A stretch of 14,156 nt of DNA from VFMC01 sp039796935 (GCA_039796935.1 JBDKIV010000319.1:1-14156); one strand, 5' to 3'. Numbered from the stretch's first letter, positions 1 to 8,340 are shown. Program-made: numbers and translations. The notes: a model not told the origin generated them from the sequence alone.

Positions 1-894
1 CTCCTGGTCAACCCGGCGCTGCGCATCTACAAGCCGTGGCTCGACGATGCCTTCGTCACCGAACTCGGTGGTCGGGCCGAGATGAGCGAGTTCCTCACCG
101 AGCGCAACCTTCCCTACCGCGCGAGCAAGGAGAAGGCCTACAGCACCGATGCGAACATCTGGGGCGCCACCCACGAAGCCAAACTGCTCGAAGAGCTCGG
201 GACATCGATGGACATCGTCGATCCCATCATGGGCGTCGCCCACTACCGAGACGACGTGGCGATCTCTGCAGAGACCGTGACCGTCAGGTTCCACGAGGGG
301 TGGCCCGTCGCCATCAACGGAACGGAGTTCGCGTCTCAGGTCGACCTGGTGATGGAGGCCAACTCCATCGGGGGCCGTCACGGGCTCGGCATGAGCGACC
401 AGATCGAGAACCGCATCATCGAGGCAAAGAGCCGAGGCATCTACGAGGCGCCCGGCCTCGCCCTGTTGCACATCGCCTACGAGCGACTCGTCACAGCGAT
501 CCACAACGAAGGCACGATCGAGAACTACCGGACGATGGGCCGACGACTCGGTCGTCTGCTGTACGAAGGACGCTGGTTCGACCCGCAGAGCCTCATGCTC
601 CGCGAGCCGCTGCTGCGCTGGGTCGGGTCGGCCGTCAGCGGTGAGGTCACGCTCCGCCTCCGCCGAGGAGACGACTACAGCCTGCTCGACACCACCGGGC
701 CGAACCTCACCTACGCCCCCGAACGCCTCAGCATGGAAAAGGTCGAGGATGCAGCGTTCGGACCGCTCGACCGCATCGGCCAACTGACGATGCGAAACCT
801 CGACATCGACGACAGCCGAGCGAAACTCGACGTCTACCGACAAGCCGGAACGCTCGGCACCGGCAGCATCTTCTCGCTCGAGGCGGGCGACTGA
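1..894 (+). CDS. argG: Argininosuccinate synthase, C-terminal part (5' end cut by window)
   Basis: The enzyme joins citrulline and aspartate using ATP to give argininosuccinate, the next-to-last step of arginine synthesis in the cytoplasm. The frame is open from base 1, and 297 residues are visible before the TGA at 892-894. From memory, the sequence follows E. coli ArgG closely: IYKPWLD, EKAYSTD, GATHEAK, a long conserved block GGRHGLGMSDQIENR at about residues 125-139 of the visible part, then GRLLYEGRWFD and DRIGQLTMRNLDI. This is the longer (about 447 residue) E. coli-like type, so roughly 150 N-terminal residues, including the ATP pyrophosphatase P-loop, lie upstream of the window. No other arg gene is in view. 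The next gene starts 10 nt after the stop, so the two may share a transcript. The family assignment is very secure. Confidence 0.96.
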   Translation, partial: LLVNPALRIYKPWLDDAFVTELGGRAEMSEFLTERNLPYRASKEKAYSTDANIWGATHEAKLLEELGTSMDIVDPIMGVAHYRDDVAISAETVTVRFHEGWPVAINGTEFASQVDLVMEANSIGGRHGLGMSDQIENRIIEAKSRGIYEAPGLALLHIAYERLVTAIHNEGTIENYRTMGRRLGRLLYEGRWFDPQSLMLREPLLRWVGSAVSGEVTLRLRRGDDYSLLDTTGPNLTYAPERLSMEKVEDAAFGPLDRIGQLTMRNLDIDDSRAKLDVYRQAGTLGTGSIFSLEAGD

Positions 895-904
895 CGGTCG
901 ACGG

Positions 905-2983
905 ATGACCGGCCTCGCCGCACGACTTCGTCGGCTCGGCCGACCTCGGCCGACTGCCGACCAGTCGACCACCGGACCGAAGGCCGACGCGTTCGGAGCC
1001 GTGCTGGAAGCAGCGCTCGATGCCGCGCCGATCGGCTTCGCCGTCATCAACTGGCAGACCGGCACGGCGACGGTGAACGCCGAACTCGCCGAACTCCTCG
1101 ACGGATTCGGCCCGCTCGAGCGCATCGATCAGTTGATCGACCAGGTCCACCCTGCCGATCGGCACCTCGTCGAGCCCGCCGTCCGCGCGGTCGGACCGGC
1201 GAAGGTCCTCCTGCGCGTGGTTCATCCCTCCCTCGGGATCCGCCACGTCCAGGTGCTCTCGGCACCGATCGACCAGGGCGACTCGGGGCCGAGCACCGTC
1301 GTGGTGGCGGTCGAGGTCGAGGACCGGATCGAACATGCCCGCCGACTCGAGCAGTTCCGAACGGTCGCCGACTCGACGTCCGACGTGGTCGCCATCACCT
1401 CGCTGCGCGGCGAGGCGGATTACCTCAACCCTGCCGGCCAGCGCTTCTTCGGCGACGCAACGGTCTCGTTGCAGACACTCGGCCACCTGGTCGCCCGTGA
1501 CGATCACCCGCAGTTGTTCGGACACGCTTTCCGAACCGCCGGACGAGGCGACAGTTGGAATGGCGAGTTGGTCATGCTCGATCGCCACGGCAGCCGACAC
1601 CCGATGTCGGTCGTGATGACCGGGCTGGCCGACCCGGACGGCCGCGTCACGGCATTCGCCCTGATCTGCCGGGACGTCTCCGAGCAGCGACAACTCGAGT
1701 CGCGCCTCGCGTTCGCCTCGGGCCACGACCCGTTGACCGGACTCCCCAACCGCCAGCAACTGCTCGACACGCTCAGCTCCGATCTCGGCACGGGCACGCC
1801 CACCGCAGTGCTGTTCGGCGGCCTCGACGGGTTCAAGCTCGTCAACGACAGCCTCGGCCACGACGTCGGCGACCGGGTGCTCCGCACCGTTGCCGAGCGA
1901 CTCGTGACCGCTGCGCTGCCGGACGGCCTGGTCGCCCGGCTCGGCGGCGACGAGTTCGTGATCGTCTGTCGCGGCCCGCTGGTCGATCTCGACCGGGCCA
2001 CCGAGGTGGCGCAGCGCTGCCTCGACGCAGTCGGCGCTCCGATCGAGGTCGCAGGACGCGAGCACGTCCTGGCGATGAGCATCGGCGTCGCGTTGCGCGA
2101 CGCCCCGGTCTCGGCGACCGAGCTCCTGCAAGAGGCAGACCTCGCCATGCACGCGGCCAAGACGCAGGGTCGAGGGCGGGTCGAGGTGTTCGATCACGAC
2201 ATGCGGATCCGGGCGGACGAACGCGTCGAACTCGAGCGCGACCTGCGCCTCGCTCTCGAGCGTGGCGAGATCGAACTCCGCTATCAGCCGATCGTCGACA
2301 CTGCGACCGGGGAGGTGACGAGTTTCGAAGCCCTCGCTCGATGGATGCATCCCACTCGCGGCATGTTGATGCCCGGCGAGTTCCTACCGCTCGTGGCGGC
2401 AACCGGGCTCGCCGTGCAGTTCGGCACGGTCGTCGTCCGGCAGGCGACGGCAGCCACGGCTCGCCTTCGGGCCATCCATCCCGACGTGACCACTGCCGTC
2501 AACATGTCCGCTCCCCAACTCCTCGATCACGAGTTGGTGTCGGTCACCGCCGACGCCCTGCAGTCTGCATCACTCGCACCGCATGCCCTCACGATCGAGA
2601 TCACCGAAGAGGTCGTCATGGACGAACTGCACTCGGCGCGAGCGCACCTCGATGCCCTCAGGGACCTCGGCGTCAGGTTCGCGATCGACGACTTCGGGAC
2701 CGGCTACTCGAACCTGTCGATGCTGCGACAGTTCGCTGCCGACTACGTCAAGATCGACCGCAGCCTCGTCGAGGGCGACGCCACGCTGCTCCGGCTCGTG
2801 CTGTCGCTCACCGGAGAACTCGGCTTCGCGTCGATCGCCGAGGGGGTCGAGACGGTCGAACAGATGGGTCTGCTGCAAGCGCTCGGCTGCCGGCTGGCTC
2901 AGGGCTACTACATCGCCGAGCCGCTCGTGATCGACGAAGCGCTCGCCTTCTTGCGCGACTCGCCGTCGTCACGCACCGACTGA
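905..2983 (+). CDS. PAS-PAS-GGDEF-EAL cyclic-di-GMP signalling protein
   Basis: This 692-residue soluble protein has both diguanylate cyclase and c-di-GMP phosphodiesterase modules. Two PAS-like sensor regions lie at about 28-142 and 148-265, then GGDEF at about 270-430 and EAL at about 445-685. The cyclase motif is intact (GGDEF at 347-351, preceded by DGFKLVNDSLGHDVGD). The upstream RxxD inhibitory site is absent: the equivalent positions are L and G. The EAL domain keeps its catalytic set: EAL at 475-477, NMS, IEITEE, DDFGTGYS from D595, VKID with K616, and AEGVE with E646. Both activities are therefore possible. There is no signal peptide or membrane helix. The ATG at 905 lies 10 nt after argG with only a weak purine-rich stretch before it. 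The 3' end overlaps the convergent peptidase gene by 15 bp. The PAS ligand cannot be read from the sequence. Confidence 0.93.
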   Translation: MTGLAARLRRLGRPRPTADQSTTGPKADAFGAVLEAALDAAPIGFAVINWQTGTATVNAELAELLDGFGPLERIDQLIDQVHPADRHLVEPAVRAVGPAKVLLRVVHPSLGIRHVQVLSAPIDQGDSGPSTVVVAVEVEDRIEHARRLEQFRTVADSTSDVVAITSLRGEADYLNPAGQRFFGDATVSLQTLGHLVARDDHPQLFGHAFRTAGRGDSWNGELVMLDRHGSRHPMSVVMTGLADPDGRVTAFALICRDVSEQRQLESRLAFASGHDPLTGLPNRQQLLDTLSSDLGTGTPTAVLFGGLDGFKLVNDSLGHDVGDRVLRTVAERLVTAALPDGLVARLGGDEFVIVCRGPLVDLDRATEVAQRCLDAVGAPIEVAGREHVLAMSIGVALRDAPVSATELLQEADLAMHAAKTQGRGRVEVFDHDMRIRADERVELERDLRLALERGEIELRYQPIVDTATGEVTSFEALARWMHPTRGMLMPGEFLPLVAATGLAVQFGTVVVRQATAATARLRAIHPDVTTAVNMSAPQLLDHELVSVTADALQSASLAPHALTIEITEEVVMDELHSARAHLDALRDLGVRFAIDDFGTGYSNLSMLRQFAADYVKIDRSLVEGDATLLRLVLSLTGELGFASIAEGVETVEQMGLLQALGCRLAQGYYIAEPLVIDEALAFLRDSPSSRTD

Positions 2984-4081
2984 GGCGGGGGTCGCTGCAG
3001 CGATGCGCCGGATCAACCCGGCCAGCATCCAACTGCGCGGCACCATGGTGTCGACCACCACGTACTCGTGATCAGCGTGCGCCCCACCGCCGACCGCACC
3101 CAGGCCATCGAGGGTCGGCACGCCGATTGCGGCCGTGAAGTTGCCGTCACTGCCGCCACCGACGCCGACACCCTTGATCTGGTGGATCCCCGCCTCGGCC
3201 GCCGCCTCGACCGCAAGGGGGAACAACGTCGTCGAAGCATCGGGCGACATCGGCGGACGGTTGAGACCACCGTGGATCTCGATCCGCGCATCGGCCACCG
3301 TGGTGCGCAGCGATCCCATCGCGACCTCGACCCGGGTCTGCTCGGACAGCTCGGCGACCCGGACGTCGACCAGCAACCTGGCCTCGGCCGGAACGACGTT
3401 CTCGGCCGTACCGGCTCGCGCCACGGTCGGCGTCACGGTCGTCGCCCGATCGGGGTCGCCGAACGTGGCGATCTGGGTGACCAGCTCGGCTGCCGCGATC
3501 AGTGAGTTGATCCCCTTCTCGGGCTCGAGCCCGGCATGCGAGGCACGACCGTGCACGATCACCTCGAACATGCCGACGCCTTTGCGGGCGGTCTTCAGGG
3601 CACCTCCGTCGGCGCTCGCTTCGAGGACCAACACGTTGCCGCAGGCGCGGGCTCGCTCTTCGATCAACGATCGGGAGTGGCCCGATCCGACCTCTTCGTC
3701 GCAACTGAACAGCATCTCCACCATCGAACGGTCGGCGAGGGTCGCCACCGCGTGGATCGCCTGAACGATGCCGGCCTTCATGTCGAACACACCCGGACCC
3801 GTGGCCCGGCCGTCGTCGACGACGAAAGGCCGCCGCTCGAGGGTTCCCATCGGGAAGACCGTGTCGTGGTGACCGAGAATGAGCACACGGGGCGCCGGAC
3901 CGCCTCGCCAGGACACGTGGGGACCGGCAGGGCTGTCGATGATGTCGGGGGCCGTGCCGAGACGACGCTCGATGATCTCCGCCAGCACCGCAGCGGACCT
4001 GGTGACGGCAGGAATGTTCAGCGAGGGCGACTCGATCGACACCAGATCGGCCAGATCGGAGAGCAGGTCATCGATGTTCAC
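2969..4081 (-). CDS. M20 family metallopeptidase, carboxypeptidase G2-like
   Basis: This 370-residue di-zinc hydrolase cleaves peptide or amide bonds of small substrates. The overall pattern resembles glutamate carboxypeptidase (CPG2) more than the DapE or ArgE branches. The expected metal ligands are H71 and D73 (GHHDTV), bridging D100 (GPGVFDMKAG), E130, E154 and H335 (GGGAHADHEYV). The catalytic base is E129 of the DEE triplet. The lid/dimerisation domain with ASHAG (H182) spans about 165-275. No signal peptide is visible, so it is probably cytoplasmic. The start is GTG (bases 4081-4079). A TAGACA box 6 nt before it would fit leaderless transcription. It is divergent from the hydrolase lipoprotein (60 bp gap) and its 3' end overlaps the c-di-GMP gene by 15 bp. 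The substrate is unknown: a folate-type glutamate, an acylated amino acid or a dipeptide are all possible. Confidence 0.92.
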   Translation of the reverse strand: MNIDDLLSDLADLVSIESPSLNIPAVTRSAAVLAEIIERRLGTAPDIIDSPAGPHVSWRGGPAPRVLILGHHDTVFPMGTLERRPFVVDDGRATGPGVFDMKAGIVQAIHAVATLADRSMVEMLFSCDEEVGSGHSRSLIEERARACGNVLVLEASADGGALKTARKGVGMFEVIVHGRASHAGLEPEKGINSLIAAAELVTQIATFGDPDRATTVTPTVARAGTAENVVPAEARLLVDVRVAELSEQTRVEVAMGSLRTTVADARIEIHGGLNRPPMSPDASTTLFPLAVEAAAEAGIHQIKGVGVGGGSDGNFTAAIGVPTLDGLGAVGGGAHADHEYVVVDTMVPRSWMLAGLIRRIAAATPASVGA

Positions 4082-4087
4082 GCCCCC

Positions 4088-4093
4088 TGTCTA
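4088..4093 (-). promoter_or_regulatory. Possible -10 box (TAGACA) of the M20 peptidase gene
   Basis: On the minus strand TAGACA sits 6 nt before the GTG start. The spacing matches the clearer TANNNT boxes elsewhere in the window, but the last base is A rather than T and I see no convincing -35 element. It would give a leaderless or near-leaderless mRNA. Confidence 0.3.
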
Positions 4094-4141
4094 CCGCGCG
4101 GGATCGTCGCCCTGCACGATGTATCTGCGAGACTCGGGGCA

Positions 4142-6403
4142 ATGTCACGGTCCGTTCGCCCCATCACCGCACTGTTCACCTCCGCAGCGCTCCTGCTCGT
4201 CGCCTGCAGCGGCGACGAGACCGTCGCGACGGAAGTCTCCAGCGAAAGCACCCAACCACCGCAGACCGATGCGCCGACGACCACGGCGGCGGCTCTCGCT
4301 GCGGCGACGTTCTCGGTCCGGCCCGGCCCCGAGCAGGTGACCATCCTCGATGCCGAGCCCGGAACCGAACTGACCGTGGTCGGCCCGGACGGCCCGGTGG
4401 CGTCGGGAACGGTGGACGAGCAGGGATCGCTGCTGTTCCGAGACATCGAGCCGGGCGGCGACTACGTGGTCGTCTCGGACGACGAGTCGAGCGAACCGTT
4501 CGCGGTGTCCTCACCGGACGACCATCCCTCGGCGGAGTTCTACCAGGCCCAGGACGGGCTTCCCGCTGGTGGTTTTGGCTACATCACGGCACGCGACGGC
4601 ACCACCCTCAGCGCACACGTGGTCCTTCCCGGTCCCGCCGACGGTGGGCCCTACCCGACGGTGGTCGAGTACAGCGGCTACTCGCCGAGCAACCCCGGCG
4701 ACACCACGTTCGCGCAGATCTACAACACGCTCGGGTTCGCGTACGTCGGTGTCAACATGCGCGGCACGGGTTGCAGCGGTGGCTCGTTCCGCTACTTCGA
4801 GACCGTTCAGAGCCTCGACGGCTACGACGTCATCGAGACCGTGGCGGCGCAACCGTGGGTGCTCGACAACGAGGTCGGCATGGTCGGGATCTCCTACCCC
4901 GGAATCAGCCAGCTGTTCGTCGCTGCGCAGCAACCTCCGTCGCTCGCCGCCATCACCCCGCTGTCCGTCCTCGACGACAGCTACCGGTCGACGCTCTACC
5001 CGGGTGGCATCCTCAACACCGGGTTCGCCGTCGAGTGGACCGAGGAGCGAATGCGCAGCGCCGAGGTCTTCGGCCAGTCGTGGAGCAAGGACCGCGTGGA
5101 TGCCGGCGACACCGAGTGCGCAGCCAACCAGAAGGTGCGGCTCCAGAACCCCGACCTGCTCGAGGAGATCCGGGCAACCCCGTTCTACGACGCCGAGCTC
5201 GGCGACTCCCTCGCCCCGGACACCTTCGTCGACCGGATCGACGTGCCCGTCTTCATCGCGGGGGCGTGGCAGGACGAACAGACCGGCGGCCGCTTCCCGG
5301 CGATGCTCGACCGCTTCACCGGATCACCCGACGTCGACGTCATGCTCGTGAACGGGGTGCACACCGAGTCGCTCAGCCCGCCGATCCTCGGCCGGTACGC
5401 ACAGTTCCTCCAGCTGTACGTGGCCAAGAAGACCCCCGACCTGGCTGCGCTCGACGTGATCGCACCGATCCTGTCGAGCACGCTCTACGGCCTGCCCGAA
5501 GCCGCCACCTTCGAGAACCGACTGGCCGGTCTCCCCTACGACGAAGCCTTGGCAGCGTTCCAGTCAGATCCAGCCATCCAGGTGCTCGTCGAGCAGGGAG
5601 GCGCTCCCGATCTGCCCGGCGGGGCCGCCGCCCCGCACTTCGTCCTCAGCTTCCCTGCCTGGCCGATCCCGGCCACCGAAGCGACCAACTGGTTCCTCGG
5701 TGACGGCGGCACCCTCTCTGCCGATGCCGGCATGCCGGGTGAGAGTTCGTACACCGCCGATCCGACGGCCCTTCCCGCCACGTATTGGGCCGGCGACAGT
5801 TCGGCCATCTGGCGCGCCGACGCGGTCTACGACTGGCGGCCGCTCGCGGACGGCACCGGTGTCGGCTTCACCTCGGAGCCCCTCTCCGCCGACACGATGA
5901 TGGTCGGGCCCGGCTCGGTCGACCTGTGGATCACGTCCAGCGCGGGTGACACCGACATCGAAGTCACGATCAGCGAGGTACGCGCCGACGGCACCGAGGT
6001 GTACGTCCAGAGCGGGTGGCTCCGTGCGAGCCGCCGCACCCTCGACTCGGCTCGATCGAGCGACCTCAGGCCCGTGCACACGCACCTCGAAGCTGATGCC
6101 GCCGAACTTCCCACCGGCGTGGCGACCCTGGCACGAATCGAACTGTTCCCCTTCGCTCATCCGTTCCGGGCCGGCAGCCGTATCCGTCTGACGGTCGACG
6201 CCCCGGGCAACAACCGGCCGGTGTGGGAGTTCGACACGATCGCCGCCGGCGAGACGGTGACCGTCGTGCACGACGCCGAGCACCCCTCACGCGTCGTCCT
6301 TCCCCTCATCCCGGGCATCGAGATACCCGACCGGGTCGTCGCCTGCGGCGCATTGCGGGCACAGCCCTGCCGTCGTTGGATCGCAGCGGCCAACGGCGGC
6401 TGA
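4142..6403 (+). CDS. CocE/NonD-family alpha/beta serine hydrolase, secreted lipoprotein
   Basis: This 753-residue predicted lipoprotein belongs to the X-Pro dipeptidyl-peptidase (S15) / cocaine esterase-like hydrolases, which cut esters or amides. The chosen ATG gives a lipoprotein signal peptide ending in LVAC (Cys22), although the frame is open further upstream. A Ser/Thr/Pro/Ala-rich linker (about 23-55) and a small beta-rich region (about 56-125) follow. The hydrolase domain starts near GYITARDGTTL (about 146). The likely nucleophile is S251 in GISYPG, with D378 (AWQDEQ) and H407 (NGVHTE) completing the triad at spacings like those of cocaine esterase. A helical cap region lies between. 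The C-terminal third (about 560-735) is the jelly-roll domain of this family (VDLWITSSAGDTDIEV, SGWLRASRR). Two cysteines near the C-terminus could form a disulfide. A regulator gene follows after 4 nt. The natural substrate cannot be told. Confidence 0.92.
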   Translation: MSRSVRPITALFTSAALLLVACSGDETVATEVSSESTQPPQTDAPTTTAAALAAATFSVRPGPEQVTILDAEPGTELTVVGPDGPVASGTVDEQGSLLFRDIEPGGDYVVVSDDESSEPFAVSSPDDHPSAEFYQAQDGLPAGGFGYITARDGTTLSAHVVLPGPADGGPYPTVVEYSGYSPSNPGDTTFAQIYNTLGFAYVGVNMRGTGCSGGSFRYFETVQSLDGYDVIETVAAQPWVLDNEVGMVGISYPGISQLFVAAQQPPSLAAITPLSVLDDSYRSTLYPGGILNTGFAVEWTEERMRSAEVFGQSWSKDRVDAGDTECAANQKVRLQNPDLLEEIRATPFYDAELGDSLAPDTFVDRIDVPVFIAGAWQDEQTGGRFPAMLDRFTGSPDVDVMLVNGVHTESLSPPILGRYAQFLQLYVAKKTPDLAALDVIAPILSSTLYGLPEAATFENRLAGLPYDEALAAFQSDPAIQVLVEQGGAPDLPGGAAAPHFVLSFPAWPIPATEATNWFLGDGGTLSADAGMPGESSYTADPTALPATYWAGDSSAIWRADAVYDWRPLADGTGVGFTSEPLSADTMMVGPGSVDLWITSSAGDTDIEVTISEVRADGTEVYVQSGWLRASRRTLDSARSSDLRPVHTHLEADAAELPTGVATLARIELFPFAHPFRAGSRIRLTVDAPGNNRPVWEFDTIAAGETVTVVHDAEHPSRVVLPLIPGIEIPDRVVACGALRAQPCRRWIAAANGG

Positions 6404-6407
6404 ATCG

Positions 6408-7229
6408 ATGCCCTCGCGCGACGACCTCGGTGCGTTCCTTCGTGCCCGTCGTCACGCGCTGTCACCCGACGACGTCGGTCTGCCTCGGGGCCGCGGCAGA
6501 CGGACTCCGGGGCTGCGCCGCGAAGAGATCGCCATGCTGGCCGGTGTCTCGGTCACCTGGTACACGTGGCTCGAGCAGGGTCGGCCCATCAACGCGTCTG
6601 CAGATGTGCTCCATGCGCTCGCCCGCGCACTTCGCCTCGACGACGCAGCCCGGCGCCATCTCTTGGCGCTGGCCGCCGATGTGGCCGAGGCAACGGCGGT
6701 CGAGGTCGACGAGGTCCCCGATGCACTCGTCAGGCTGATCGCCTCGATGGATCCGGCACCGGCCTATGTGCTCGGCCCGAGGTGGGAGTACCTCGCATGG
6801 AACCGAGCGCAGGCGCGCCTGTACCCGATGATCGAGCGCCTTCCCGAACACGACCGGAACCTGCTGTGGGTGGTGTTCGCCGAGCCCTCGACGAGGCTGT
6901 TGCTCGACGACTGGAACGGCCAGGCCCGTCGGATCATGGCGGAGTTCCGTGCCGGCACCGCGACGCGGCGGACCGACCCGCAGGTGATCGAACTGGTGAA
7001 CCGCCTCGAGAAGGAAAGTCCCGAGTTCGCTGCCTGGTGGCCGCACGCCGATGTCGCGCTCTTCCAGACCCGATTGCGGACCTTCCACCATCCTCGGGCG
7101 GGTTCGCTGGTGTTCGAATACCAGCAACTGACCCCGAGCGAATGGCCGTCGCTCCGCGTCGTGTGCCAGCTACCCGTCCCGGGTGACGACAGCGCCGAGC
7201 GCCTCGCAGCGTGGCGCGACATCCCGTGA
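6408..7229 (+). CDS. MmyB-like helix-turn-helix transcriptional regulator
   Basis: This 273-residue DNA-binding regulator has an N-terminal XRE-type helix-turn-helix (about 5-88) with the signature of the MmyB-like group: RRTPGLRREEIAMLAGVS then WYTWLEQGR, recognition helix about 46-57. A C-terminal PAS-like ligand-binding domain (about 105-265) contains the usual WEYLAWN and NLLWVVF elements. Members of this group studied elsewhere sense small or fatty-acid-like ligands and often control a neighbouring enzyme gene. Here the ATG lies 4 nt after the stop of the hydrolase lipoprotein, in the same direction, so co-transcription is likely. The usual arrangement for this group is divergent from an oxidoreductase, so the partner is unusual. 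Regulation of the hydrolase operon is inferred; I could not identify an operator. Confidence 0.93.
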   Translation: MPSRDDLGAFLRARRHALSPDDVGLPRGRGRRTPGLRREEIAMLAGVSVTWYTWLEQGRPINASADVLHALARALRLDDAARRHLLALAADVAEATAVEVDEVPDALVRLIASMDPAPAYVLGPRWEYLAWNRAQARLYPMIERLPEHDRNLLWVVFAEPSTRLLLDDWNGQARRIMAEFRAGTATRRTDPQVIELVNRLEKESPEFAAWWPHADVALFQTRLRTFHHPRAGSLVFEYQQLTPSEWPSLRVVCQLPVPGDDSAERLAAWRDIP

Positions 7230-7260
7230 CCGCATCGACCGCGCTCTGGGACCTAGGGCC

Positions 7261-7289
7261 TTGCAACGACACGACCGACACGGTGTACT
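7261..7289 (+). promoter_or_regulatory. Candidate promoter TTGCAA-17-TGTACT before the WHDHR membrane protein
   Basis: TTGCAA (7261-7266) and TGTACT (7284-7289) are separated by 17 nt, each matching 4 of 6 consensus bases. The downstream ATGs at 7294 and 7297 lie 4 and 7 nt after the -10. The second fits the 6-8 nt leaderless spacing seen at other genes here. This would let the gene be expressed separately from the regulator upstream. Confidence 0.4.
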
Positions 7290-7293
7290 GCCC

Positions 7294-8340
7294 ATGATGC
7301 TGCGTCGATTCGTGCGCTCGGTGGTGGTCACCGGAATGGTCTGGTCGGCATCCGTCGGCACGGCAGGAGCAGACCCGGCGGGCCCGACGCCCTACGAGAG
7401 CACCATCGTGGCCATCGAGCCGCGTGTCATCGGCATCGACCTGCGGATCATCGGTGGCGATTCGTTCCTCGAGCTCACGGTCGACGGCGGTCACGATGTC
7501 ACCGTGCTCGGCTACTCGGGCGAGCCGTACCTCCGTTTCGACCCCGACGGAACCGTCTCGCAGAATCGGAACTCTCCTGCCGTGTATCTCAACGAGGATC
7601 GATACGCCGCAACGGCACTGCCCGACCGCGCCGACCCTGCTGCCGACCCCGACTGGGAGGTGCTCGACGACGACGGCAGCTGGGCATGGCACGATCACCG
7701 GACCCATTGGATGGCACCCGTTCCTCCGCTCGGTCTCGAACCGGGTGACCAGGTGCTCGACGAGCAGGTCGACCTGCTCGTCGACGGTGTGCCGGTCACG
7801 GTGAGCATCATCTCCACGTGGATACCGGACCAGTCGAACCTGCCGGCGATCCTCGGTGCGCTCCTCGGCCTCGCTGCGGCCGGCGCCGCTGCGGCGGTTC
7901 GCTTCGGTCGCAGCTCGACGGGTGGGCGCAGCGCCATGCACACACCGGGGATGCTCCTGACGGCGGCGGCCGTGGGAGCACTCGTCATCGGCCTCTGGCA
8001 CACCCGGTCACTACCCAGCGAGACCGCACCGCCGATCACCGACTGGGCACTACCGCTCGTGGCGCTCGTCGCCGCCCTCTGGTCGGGTGCCGCACCGAGA
8101 TCGAGCGGCGCGGCGATCGCGGGTGTCGTCGCCGGCGCAGAACTGGTCGTCTGGGCCGTGCTGCGCCGTGACGTCCTGCGATTCCCCGTACTCCCGACGA
8201 ATGCCCCGTTCTGGCTCGACCGAGCCGTCACCACCTCGGTCGGCGTGATGGGCCTGGCCCTCGCCGTCGTCTGGCTCGTGACCCTGTTCGGTCACCCGTC
8301 GACGACGGTCGTGGCGACCGACCTCAGGCCCGCACCGTGA
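7294..8340 (+). CDS. Secreted/membrane protein with WHDHRTHW motif and five C-terminal helices
   Basis: This 348-residue protein has no assigned function. A signal peptide (residues 1-27, cleavage near TAGA-DP) leads to an extracytoplasmic region of about 150 residues with GYSGEPYLRF (73-82), SPAVYLNEDRY (94-104) and a His/Trp-rich stretch SWAWHDHRTHWM (129-140; H133, H135, H138). Five hydrophobic helices follow at about 183-203, 219-236, 251-268, 271-290 and 311-332. I recall similar WHDHRxHWM proteins in other actinobacteria near copper-handling genes, but this is memory, not a search. The His cluster could bind copper outside the membrane; this is inferred. I chose the ATG at 7294 (or 7297) because it starts a clean signal peptide; an in-frame ATG at 7183 would add 37 polar residues overlapping the regulator gene. 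The 3' end overlaps the convergent cupredoxin-like gene by 17 bp. Confidence 0.8.
   Translation: MMLRRFVRSVVVTGMVWSASVGTAGADPAGPTPYESTIVAIEPRVIGIDLRIIGGDSFLELTVDGGHDVTVLGYSGEPYLRFDPDGTVSQNRNSPAVYLNEDRYAATALPDRADPAADPDWEVLDDDGSWAWHDHRTHWMAPVPPLGLEPGDQVLDEQVDLLVDGVPVTVSIISTWIPDQSNLPAILGALLGLAAAGAAAAVRFGRSSTGGRSAMHTPGMLLTAAAVGALVIGLWHTRSLPSETAPPITDWALPLVALVAALWSGAAPRSSGAAIAGVVAGAELVVWAVLRRDVLRFPVLPTNAPFWLDRAVTTSVGVMGLALAVVWLVTLFGHPSTTVVATDLRPAP

Noticed and set aside
728..2350. A 540-codon open frame on the minus strand opposite argG and the GGDEF-EAL gene.
   Set aside because: It is antisense to clearly conserved domains, rich in Arg/Asp/Val/Glu as expected for a reverse frame of GC-rich coding DNA, and has no recognisable domain.
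3536..4141. Upstream extension of the CocE-type hydrolase frame.
   Set aside because: It is antisense to the M20 peptidase; the lipoprotein signal peptide starting at 4142 fixes the true start.
7183..7293. Alternative ATG for the WHDHR membrane protein, overlapping the regulator gene.
   Set aside because: It would put a 37-residue polar stretch ahead of a clean signal peptide, and a candidate promoter lies downstream of it.
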